A stretch of DNA of 64,000 nt from Leucocoprinus leucothites (Eukaryota > Basidiomycota > Agaricomycetes > Agaricales > Agaricaceae): positions 1,178,001 to 1,242,000 of the forward strand of contig JAACJO010000003.1 in NCBI GenBank assembly GCA_013368445.1, written 5' to 3'. Below are positions 12,791-22,714 of this stretch, piece by piece (within the stretch, counting starts at the first letter, position 1; each line of letters opens with the position of its first letter). The notes beneath the pieces are model-generated. The model was not told where the DNA came from and ran no database searches. It was given only the letters and a program-made list of their open reading frames with translations. The position numbers and the translations under genes were made by a program.

Positions 12791-13619
12791 TGTGGCTTGC
12801 CCACGAGAATGAATCGGAGATCCAGATAGACCAGAAGTATGGCTTCCTAGCGACTTCCCAGACTTGCTGGCGGGTATAAGTACGCGAAAGAACGTACTTC
12901 TTCAGAGCCGCGTACAGTCCGAAAGCTTCAGTTAGACGGACCCAGTCCGGGTTGGTCATCACCCAAATTCAATGGAGAAGCGGCTTGGGGGGGAACAAAG
13001 CCGGAAAAGAACTCCCAACGCAGGGAGCGAGAGCATCCACATGTCTGCTTTGGCGACTTGATCTTGGTTCCTTTTGTGAACTGGTGACATGGCTCCGCCG
13101 TCCGAGCGGTATGTGTTACCGGTGTGTACAACTTTTCGGGCCGGCGCGCGTGGAATGTTGATGTCAATGCACCAAGCGCCTGCGAGACCTGGAGACGCCA
13201 TCCATGTACACCGTGATCTCAATAATTACCGCGATGAGCGACGGAGTTACGGACTCTCAAGTCCAGTCCTAACAGGAAACAAGATGCTAGCTTTTCTTAA
13301 AGAAACCTTTGTACTATAATCGTGCCCAGAAATTTACGGTCAGCACCGGGATATTGGCTGGTAGTGCCAGTGCGCGCGTACCAGTCAAACGCGGCTTTCT
13401 GTTAGGACGAAGAGCGGTACATTTAGGAAGAGTCTGCCTCAATATCCACCCAGAAAAAGACTATCGAAGATCCAAGCAGAGCCGTCATTTCAGATTGCCA
13501 ATATATCATTATCTGGTGTTCCCAATTCGATCAAAACCACAAACATAAATTTCGTACATCAGAAAATACACGAAAATACACGCAGATAAAGTCCAGAAAG
13601 TAAAGACACAAGGGGACCC
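12791..13619. other. Region between GH43 start and DUF4203 gene end
   Basis: Promoter side of the GH43 gene and 3' side of the membrane-protein gene. Several open frames of 60-90 codons overlap one another on both strands (12928-13319), but none shows splice-linked continuation or family motifs. No gene is called. Confidence 0.45.
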
Positions 13620-15632
13620 TCATGAATGCGCCTTTGCCCTCACCTCACGCCAAAACTCCTCCCAGCGAGGCGCACGTTCCTTCCTAGCACGCTCAACAGC
13701 CCGTGCATTGTCCTCTTCCTCTTCCTCCTCAATTCTCTGCCTCTCCGGCATGTACCCCAAACCCTTGGTCTCAAGCTTGAGCTGCTTACCCTCACTATTT
13801 CGTGCGTCACCGGTCGGGGTTGCTGACGTCGAAGCAGGTATAAAAGGTGAAGGGGTCACAGGTCCAAACGCATCCCTCTGAGCGATAGCGATCCTGTCCA
13901 TAGCCTTGATCAGAGAAGGCGTGGCGGGCACTGGTGCTGAACCAGGAAATGGTATAGCAGGCGAACCAGGATCAGCACTTATGCTCAGACCACTGGAATG
14001 CCGTTTTATAAACGCCGGGCTCCAACGACCAGGACTTTGATCATTGGTATTTGACATCGATCGTCGTTGACTGATGCTTGTTAGGTCTTCTTCCTCATGA
14101 TCAGAGTAATCTAGCATTCCATCCATGAGGTTGCCATTGGAACCTTTAAGTTTCTTGAGCTGGGCTAGCTCGGCCTCGTAATCAATGACGAGAGGTTTCG
14201 CAGGGTCACCGACTGTGTTGGTGGATTGCTTTCGTAAAGCTTTAGGAGGTTCGTCGACGAGTGTAGGGGTGGATGAAGAATAGCTCAGAGGAGGAATATG
14301 ATTGGGGAGCCTTTGATGTTGGTATCTTCTTCATCAGACGAGCTGAGCTCGTCAAGTGCGCCAAATTTGACGGGCTTGCGTTTCCGTGTCGCTGGAGACT
14401 GGAAACCGTACTTGCGAGAGTGAGAACGTGGTTTCTTAATAAGTCCGCCTGCGAGGGATTTCGAGAGTGGAGGTGAATGGTCATTCAATGTGGAAGGCGA
14501 TTGTGGAGCAACTTTGAGGTCGGAATCGGGAGGGAAAAGGATGGGATCTCGTTTATCATTATCGAAGAAACGTCCCCAGAAGGACTTTGGAGGCTCGAAG
14601 ATGCCTGCTCGATCTGCTTGACTGGGGAGGTTAGCCATGTAGTTGGCGAGATAATTATCCCATTTCTAGGGTGATCATATTAGTGGAAATCGGACGTTGA
14701 GTGCCCATGTACCTACTTCATCAGGGCATTCACCAATCCAACGACGTAAAGCCCAGTCAGTGGCTGCTCCAACAACGAGAAAGATGCAAAATGCGGCGCT
14801 AAGCCCCTTCTCTTTCCCTGTACCCCAGCTATCGCCATCTTGGAGCCAAAGGCGTTCCCACACATTAGCCCAAGCCTCTACCTTCGGATTGAGGAGCAAG
14901 GATATGGACAGAATAATGCCAAAGGCTCCATTTGACGAAGTGCAAAACCGGAGAGTGGGATGGAGAAGCCAGGAATGGAACTTTGGGACAAAGTAGAAGA
15001 GCAGAACGAGGAACGTGAGGAGAGGGACGGATATTGCTATCAATACGACCCTTGGTGTAAGGGATGGGTGAATAATGACGCAGAGCGCCAGGGACGCGAG
15101 GGCGCTAGATAATGAGGTGTCAAGAGTTTCTCGCAACCAAGGTCCCGAATTTTGCTTACCCTCCAGATATTCCGGCCATGGTCAAAGCCGCATAACGGTA
15201 GCGGCCAGCGAGAAGGGTAGTAAATATACAAACAAATATCCACACAGCAAGGAAGGACTTTGGGATAGTGGCGTCGACGCAGTTTTCGTTGGGATAACAA
15301 GCGAGAGGAATGAAGCCGCATGGACTGGTATTCAAGACATTTAGAACCTTATCAAGAGCGAGCGTATTAGACTCACGGCCTGTAGTATATCCACAAGCCA
15401 GACCACCAACTCCTCCCTCAAGGAACCAAGCGAACTTGCGTTTCTTGTTCTTATCAAAAGTCCCTGGCAGAGCGGAATAGTCGGTACTGGGAGGAAATGA
15501 GCGTGATCGATCGAGCATAAGGAAAGTTCCGGCAAAAGTGAGGGCAAGGGACAATGATAGCAAAGGCAGCGAGTAAATAAGACCATAAGAAGTAGATGGA
15601 AACAAAGAGACGAGATTGGGAGAAGATGTCAT
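13620..15632 (-). CDS. TM7S3/TM198-like (DUF4203) multi-pass membrane protein
   Basis: Integral membrane protein of unknown function. The start is the ATG at 15632 (MTSSPNLVSLFPSTSYGLIY), immediately followed by a hydrophobic segment. Further hydrophobic helices appear in FLAVWIFVCIFTTLLAG, ALASLALCVII, VVLIAISVPLLTFLVLLFYF and AAFCIFLVVGAATDWAL. The stretch NVWERLWLQDGDSWGTGKEK and the later GECPDE motif are what I know from basidiomycete DUF4203 proteins. A cytosolic, serine- and proline-rich tail of several hundred residues follows and ends with an acidic/arginine-rich helix (EREIEEEEEED-like) and WEEFWREVRAKAHS. Introns separate the first three exons. Near 14303-14308, beside a run of four G on the + strand, the tail changes frame by one base (KGSP then NHIPPLSYSSSTPTLVDE) without a matching intron, so a lost base is likely. 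Confidence 0.75.
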
Positions 15633-17015
15633 TGCCAAAGGTCGTTAATGAGGTCGTTAGTCGTGATTGGTCGTGAAGTCGTCAGTGTATAATTTACGGA
15701 AAGTTATTGATCGTAGAGGTATCACAAAGGAGAGGAAAGAACCCTCGTGGATAGGAATGCCGGATATTCCTTGGGATGAACTTGTGCTCGTCGTGTGTGA
15801 GGTTAGCGTCTCTCGGCCCAAGGTCCATTATCGTACCAGACAGGGGTTGTTTGGCTAAAGTGCTAGATGTAAATCATACGACACCGCCACCATCCAGCAC
15901 TTTGACCACTACTACTTGGCACTCTCAGTACTTTTGCATCTCAGTAAATAAAGAATCACACTCTCTTGTCTTTGGGGCATTTTACTGCACTTCTTCTCTG
16001 TCCATGTTACGACGTCGAAGAACCTGACTGACCGCGGCAACTCAAGCCTTCGAACCCCTAGCCGTGACAATGGCAAAGTCATCGAATACACCCAATTCAC
16101 GGGACTCGATATGTGCATGTGATTGAGGGGGAGGGGGGCTAAATCCAGAGCGGGCCTATGTCAGCCTACGACACTGAGAAGACTCCCTCGAGGATGGAGC
16201 CCGTGGAAAAAGCTGACCCAGAATGCATAGACTACAGGTTATCTCGGTGTATGTATGACGAAAATCTCAGCTCTAAATTTACAACGATAGTCATCCACAG
16301 TCCCACCCACTACGTGCGCAATATCATAACAAGTGGGCTTTTCGTATCTCCCCTCACTTGTGTCTCACTCATCCCGATTGACAGGGAACTGGGTCGCCCA
16401 AGACCGATCAGCGAGGATGTTCAAGACCGCGTCAGTGGATCGGCACACCGCAACCTGAGTTCACGAATATATGTCTCTCTGTCAGCTCTTCGGCAGAGAG
16501 GACGCGTCAGCTTCAGGATGAACTTGCCGACACAAATTGGAGAGTGGTATCTTCGTTATCGATTCTCATTTCGGCACCGAAAGACCCCGGCTAATTCTCG
16601 GCTTGACCAACTCGTAACCAAACCCCACTTTCATTTTTTTTACCCCACTGACTTGTTGCCTTATACAGGTCTTTAGTAGTATGGGTCCAGAACAACGACT
16701 CCCGATATAGAAAGAACTTACCATGGTAGCGTTGCCTAAAATCAGGTGAATATGCCTTCCGGAGATAAAAGGAATCTGAAGTTGTGACTCGTACGCTCAA
16801 GGAGAATGCTTACTGATACACAGATTATGAGATCATACGCCCACTCGAAGAAGTTCCCGGCGGAAACTCCAATGAACATCAAGCTTTAGTCAGTCATGTT
16901 CTTGCGTTGCGCCCAGTGTACTGGGTGAGAATGCTGAAGGCTGAGCATATATAAAGGGCACAATGCTCGCAGAGCTCTCCAGCTCATCTTCCCAGAACCT
17001 CAGCTTTCAAATCCC
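15633..17015. other. Divergent intergenic region with unexplained 172-codon frame
   Basis: Separates the divergent DUF4203 and aldo-keto reductase genes. It contains one fairly long open frame, 16158-16676 (+), beginning MSAYDTEKTPSRMEPVEKAD. It resembles no family I recognise, and its second half reads as arginine-rich and low in hydrophobic pattern. It could be chance, or the remnant of a decayed gene. Confidence 0.4.
16948..16955 (+). promoter_or_regulatory. TATA box of aldo-keto reductase gene
   Basis: TATATAAA followed by GGGC, 68 bases upstream of the ATG at 17016. It is a clean core promoter match, suggesting a regulated rather than constitutive gene. Confidence 0.6.
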
Positions 17016-18522
17016 ATGGCATATACTCCACCCCCACCACCTCCATCCAACCTTGGGAGATACCGTGTCTTGTCGCCCAATGCTGGTGTCCATGTCTCAC
17101 CAATCCAGCTTGGCGGGATGAACATTGGCGATCAATGGGATAAGATGGGTGCCATGTCGAAAGACATGAGCTTTGAGCTTCTCGACGCCTTTTTCGACAA
17201 TGGCGGAAACTTCATCGATACTGCTTGTAACTAGTACGTTGGCTTTTGTTCCTCCCAAGCAGTCGGTTTGACAGGTTGCTAATCCGACTTTTAACCCATA
17301 GTCAAAATGGTAGTTCCGAGGAGTTCATTGGCGAGTGGATGGACAAAAGAGGCAACCGGGACCAGATTGTCATTGCGACCAAGGCATGCGTTTCCTCTTC
17401 CGAATACGAGAATGCAAAGCTCACTACTGTTCATCTTCTAGTACTCTGGCAATCTCAAGATCCACGATGCCTCTGTCAAACAAAAGGTCCTGTTCACTGG
17501 AAATAGTACCAAAAATATGTTCGTCTCCGTTGAGCACTCCTTGAAGAGGTTGAAGACGTCGTACATTGACCTGTACTACATCCACTTCTGGGATTGGGAC
17601 ACGAGCATCGAAGAGGTTATGCGATCTTTGAACGTTCTTGTACAACAGCAGAAGGTTCTTTATCTAGTATGGATGCATTTTTATCCGACAATAGAATGCC
17701 GCTAATTTACACACCAATGTAACAGGGCGTCAGTGACACACCAGCTTGGGTAGTCGCCAAGGCCAATGCATATGCTCGGCAGCACGGCCTCACCCCATTC
17801 AGTGTCTACCAAGGCCTTTGGAACGTGATGGATCGATCCTTTGAACGAGAGATAATCCCGATGGCTCGTGCCGAAGGTAAAATATTCCTTTCGGTCAGCG
17901 GAACGAAATATTTACTAATGGAGTTCGCAGGACTTGCTTTGGCTCCCTGGGGCGTCCTCGCGGGAGGCAAAATACGTACAGACGAGGAAGAAGAGAGACG
18001 GCGTCAAACAGGAGAAAACGGAAGGACATTCTGGATTCCTGATTGGGAGCGAAACGAAAAGGAGAAGAAAGTCTGTAAGGCACTAGAGAAGGTTGCAGCC
18101 GAAGTTGGAGCGAAGCATATTACTGCCGGTATGTCCACTCAGAATTTTAAGCCCCAATTCATTTTCTGATTTATTTTTTTTACAGTTGCCATTGCGTATG
18201 TGATGCACAAGACAACTCATGTTTTCCCGATAATTGGAGGAAGAAAAGTTGAACAACTCATGGCAAACTTGGAGGCGCTCGAAATTCGCCTCAGCAAGGA
18301 GCAAATCGAATATCTGGAGAGCGCAACCGAGTTCGACCCTGGGTTCCCTAACTCGATGATCGTGAGTCCACCTGAATAGAGTCTGGGTCCTCAATCTAAA
18401 CAACGTTTTAGGGTGATGGAACCAAGTACTGGCCGTATATGTTGGCGAACGGGCATTTCGAGAAGCAGCCGTATGCTGAACCCATTCGTCCTCAACCGAA
18501 ATCTATATCAGATCAGAAATGA
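17016..18522 (+). CDS. Aldo-keto reductase, aryl-alcohol dehydrogenase / norsolorinic acid reductase type
   Basis: NADPH-dependent oxidoreductase of the AKR superfamily, likely cytosolic. The catalytic tetrad can be traced: Asp and Tyr in FIDTACNY (the Tyr codon is split by an intron), Lys in VIATK, and His in YIHFWDWD. Other family motifs are [12 protein letters not shown] near the start, [28 protein letters not shown] and [14 protein letters not shown]. Seven exons join in frame and end SISDQK then TGA at 18520-18522. The intron at 17384-17441 starts with GC rather than GT (GCATGC...CTAG), and the family sequence across it (IATK then YSGNLK) requires it. Substrate is unknown; relatives reduce aryl aldehydes or polyketide intermediates. 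Confidence 0.88.
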
Positions 18523-19132
18523 TGAGCGTTAGCCAAAATCAGCTCAGTTCCAGGCGTCGGTAGCGCGCGGTTGTAATTCAGAGTACTACTTAATAGAGGT
18601 CCGATTAAATGCACTTCTAATTGCCGCATGAACTCAAGTATCAAACAAGGACAAAATAAAGCACTAGTGCCAGGTGATTGTTTCCTCGGAAGTGACCAAC
18701 GTCCAATGTGTAGTGGTGGTCGGGATGTCTACGCTTTTCAAATATTTCACTAAGTATTTCAGGCGTTACGTCCTGTGAAGTCAGTAGTGATCCGAGATCA
18801 AAATCTCGGTGTGTCACATTATTGTCTTTTCGACCTCGCCATGATCCCTTCTTTTGTCTTGGGGGACCCACCGCTCGCCGCCTTGTCTGGAGCACTACCT
18901 ATCTGTACCCACAATAAAATTGTGGCTAATTTGGGGTAATCAAAGCGATGTAGTTGTGTCTCAACCTATCTTATTCAAGGAACATTCGCTATTATGACGT
19001 TCCTAGTCATTAATCCAAACTTGATGAATATCTCAACAGCCTGCGTATACAATACTAGGATTGGCGCCCACGTACTGCATATAGAGTCCATGCAAGCCTG
19101 CTGTACGTCTCCAACATACACCCTCCTCCTCT

Positions 19133-21913
19133 ATGACTATCATCGAAATCGCCAAATCATCCAACCCTTGCCTGGTCAAGGCGGAAAATGGTGAAGCCAT
19201 CTCTCAAGTGTGGTTCAAGTCAAAACCTGTGGATCGATTGTTTTGCTATCGCGCAGCCCAATTACAATTACTCACGGACTCGAAAGACCAAGGATGTACC
19301 GAAGCCGATTTTCTAAATCCCGGTTTCTGGAGCTGGTTTGAGGTCGTCATTCTGCCAGACGGACCACAAACACTCCGAGGAAGAAGGACGGAAGAGACTT
19401 GGTGTGGCGCAGCCATGGCAATAGGTCGGACCCGGAGGATACCGTTTCCAGCCTAAACAGATTTTATGGGAAAGTTTTCGATAGGAGAGAGGAGATTCTA
19501 GACATATTAGAGGTGGGAATAGGTCGCTCTGATCATTAGCAATATGCTAACGCCCTCCCTTAGATTGGCAATGTCATTGCAGTGAGAGTATGTGCACGAT
19601 ATCCTGGATGGATGAATGACGCTCGGGAAGGGCGTCTGTACGCCAAGATCCTCAGTGAAGGTCAATATTCCGTTTGATCCGAGTTTCTTGCCCGCTGATC
19701 GGTTGATGTATGTGGGATCTACAGACATATTCTCACCTATGTCATGGACTTTATCCTCTTCCGAGACTCCTGACATACCCGACAAGATAGAAAACGGTGC
19801 CTACACTCTGGTCTCAACGACAGAAACTCATGTCCAGGCCAACAGCAGTGATATAGCCACCAGTATCTGGTTTACAACGCCCGTGAGTAGATCGTTTGAG
19901 GTCTTTTCTAACATTAGATCTAATTGTAGCCCCCTGTTAAACAGGTACTCGACGATTTCATCGTGAACAAGATAGAGGGCATTCAATTGTTCACTGTTGC
20001 TCACCACCAGGAACACGTTGATGGTGATGTAGAGGATAAATGGAGTTGGTTTGACCTTGTCATCCTTGCCAATCCTGAAGCCACTATCCCGAAGTTCAAG
20101 GATGGACGTCTACTGGTTTGGAGGAGCCACAATGTGACGACGGGTCTCAAAGGGGCCCGCACGGAGCAGCACGGTAAACTGTTCACTTCCAAACACGAAG
20201 TCTTGAAATTCCTTGAGGTATACATCTGTTCTGTTTTAGTCTTTACCTACTCTGACAAAATGATCTTCAGCCTGGAGATGTCATCGGCGTCCGTGCCTGT
20301 GCTCAGTTCTCAAAATGGGAGACGCATGCTCTCAGTGGCCGCCTCGTGGTCCGTATTTCAAATAGAGGTAAGAATCACTTTTTCATCGCTTTCATACTAA
20401 GAGATCTCTGACCCACAACCACGAAGGTCCACGGCGGCCACCATCTCCATCAGCGGACGATTGGGGCTCGATTCGACGAGAGAATACCGGGCTGCAGAAG
20501 CAGCTCGAAAGCTATCTACATTCGGAGAATGGGATGCAACATGCAACAACCTCAATCGAGTCTGAGCTTCTAGGAAAGGAGCTCCGTGCTGATCTCAAGT
20601 ACGGTGCCGGGGACAGACCTCTCAAACTTCTATCACTGGGTAAGCCATTTTTTTCGACGTGTGCTCTAGTCCTTTTCCTGAAAGAAAAAGATGGGGGTGG
20701 CGTTCGAGGAATTTCTTGCCTTTATATTCTCAAGGATATCATGTCTCGCATTTCTGGGAACCCTAATGCAAAACCTTGCGAATACTTTGATATGATAGCC
20801 GGAACGAGCACGGGAGGGTAAGGGAATTCCATAAAACAACAACGGTATCTTATTTTTCCAATTTAGGCTCATTGCAATCATGCTGGGGAGACTCCGGATG
20901 ACTATCGACCAGTGCATCGAGGCGTATGAACACCTAGCAGCCCAGATCTTCGGCGCCAGTATGGCATGTAAAGTCGAGGATGTGATGCATACTGGTGCAT
21001 GATATTCCGCCAGTGCGCTCGAAAATGCCATCAAAGAGATTGTGAAGCAGTATACCGGCGATGAAGAAGCTCTCATGAGTGACACCTCTGAGAATCCCTG
21101 CAGAGTGTGAGTTCTGAAAGTATCTTGCTCAAAGCTGAGCTGACTCTCCCGCAGATTCGTTGTCGCTACCAGGGCAGACAATATCAGCAATCGCATCGCT
21201 ACTCATCTTCGAACATATACTAATCCAAACGTGGAAAAGTCGTTTTCGGATTATAAGATTTGGGAAGCAGCTAGAGCTACTTCAGCTGCTCCGACGTACT
21301 TCCCTAGGATCAAGCTCGGAGACTATGAGTATGTCGATGGGGGTTTGGGTTTTAATAACCCAGTTCTTTTGTGAGTTGGCATTAGGAAACTTCAAGAAAT
21401 TTGACTCTAACTCCAGACTTGAGATTAATGGGCGAAGCTCGTGTTTATTATGGATTTGCGAGGCAAATCGAGTGCCTGGTGACTCTCGGAACGGGAATGT
21501 CACCCAATGTCTCCTTGCCACCAGAGGGAAAAAACCTATTCGAGAATATCAAGGACTGCGCTGGTGTCTTGAAGAGCATGTTGGAGCTTTCCACTGTTAG
21601 CGAGCAGGCGAACCAGATGGCCGAGCTCTTAGTGAGATCTGGTCATTATTATCGTTTCAACGTAGGTGTCAGAATTTCAGAGAAGAGGTGGGTAGAGAAG
21701 GTCAACCCCAACCTCTTTAAGAAATGGTTTGGTGATCAAGTGCCGAAAGAAGTGCATCAATTCACACCAGAGGACTGGGCCAGCGTTACGATTGACCTCG
21801 ACGATTACAAGGGCATGGGCACATTCGTTGAGTTGACCAACGAATACCTGAAGGGGGAAGGACCACGCTTGACCGAATGTGCCACCAAATTACAACCCGC
21901 ACACATTGCATGA
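19133..21913 (+). pseudogene. Patatin-like phospholipase, first tandem copy, disrupted
   Basis: Close copy of the gene at 23295. The N-terminal half has two related domains, each with a WSWF(E/D) motif, an L-V-W-R-S-H-type motif (displaced by the first lesion in this copy) and a valine-rich (V-I-G/A-V-R-V-C-A) strand. The C-terminal half is a patatin domain with oxyanion loop DGGGVRGIS, nucleophile motif GTSTGG and catalytic Asp in YVDGGLGFNNP. Two lesions are visible. One base is lost near 19361-19363 relative to copy 2, sending the first domain out of frame. An in-frame TGA at 21000-21002 replaces the arginine CGA present at 25156-25158 in copy 2; it lies after GTSTGG but before the catalytic Asp. 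The nonsense change is a substitution, so unlike the base loss it is unlikely to be a sequencing slip. The remaining exons stay well conserved, so decay is recent. Confidence 0.85.
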
Positions 21914-22341
21914 CCACGCATGTTCCGCCGCTTTTAATCTCGGTTTTTTTTCTAACTTATCGTGTGCCTCCAGCACCGGACTTCAGTAAACATACTCCTC
22001 TACTTATTTGTATTACTTATTTATACTCCTTATTGCCCTTCTCGGTCAGTAGAATTTCCCCGCAAAGGATGATCCTAGTACCGTGTTACGATATCCAAAA
22101 AATTAAGCCCGAGAGTTTGAATGACGAACGCATCATCTACGAAGCACAACGGGCACGATAATTGGTTTGCTCGACCGTGCCTCGTCATTTCCAGAGGTAA
22201 GTATAATCGTCTTCGTACCGCTATAAATGGTGTGCCAAGCCAGTTAATATTTCCGGGACGCGAGGCGTGCTGTAAATGTGATGACTTATTCAGCGCTCTC
22301 TGTTCCTCTTCTCTCTTGTCGTATCCTGGTCTGAGCAATCG

Positions 22342-22714
22342 ATGTCGATAACCACTCCTTTGGACATACAGGCCGAATTTTCAGGCACTTATAGCGTCTA
22401 ACAGCGGAACAAGAAGAAATCTTCAATAAATTAGAGGCTCAAATACAATGTGAATAACTTATATTCCACATTCGATTCCGAAGGATTTGAGAGCTCGAAG
22501 AGATTTTATCCCAGGTGGACGGGCCGTCGGGATAAGGTATGTAGATCCACAACTTTACCCTTCCATTTGTCCTCAGCTAGCGCAAGAAAGGACTCCCTCT
22601 TTATGTGTATCGATTGGCTTCCTTAGACCCAGTGGAAAGGAACTGCACGCTACTCCACCCGAACGGCGATACCAGCGAATGTATGCTGTATTCTATTGCC
22701 GTATTCACTAGCTC
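22342..22714 (+). pseudogene. Truncated Sec14-like (CRAL-TRIO) gene fragment
   Basis: 5' fragment copied from the intact gene at 26489. The start codon is kept (MSITTPLDIQ), but the frame reaches TAA after about 19 codons. Compared with the intact copy, a stretch equivalent to about 26581-26792 is missing at about 22432. The two ends of the missing piece in the intact copy both carry AATT, pointing to deletion between short direct repeats. It removes the end of exon 1, all of intron 1 and the start of exon 2. The fragment stops at the unit junction inside a later intron, so no functional lipid-binding domain remains. Confidence 0.88.

Larger units (their letters stand above)
18541..22714 (+). 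repeat. Tandem duplication, unit 1 (patatin plus truncated Sec14-like gene)
   Basis: Direct repeat of the segment from about 22711 to about 27075. Alignment by eye starts at the shared GCTCAGTTC (18542 and 22711) and continues through the upstream spacer, the whole patatin gene and the first half of the Sec14-like gene. The unit ends inside an intron of that gene: 22701-22714 matches 27061-27075, then the next unit begins abruptly. The first shared bases at the junction are GCTC. Unit 1 is shorter because of a deletion of about 212 bases near 22432. Confidence 0.88.

Noticed and set aside
15912..16118. Possible tRNA internal promoter (GGTTCGAAGG on the minus strand)
   Set aside because: The last bases of the B-box do not fit, and no A-box or cloverleaf stems can be drawn at the right distance.
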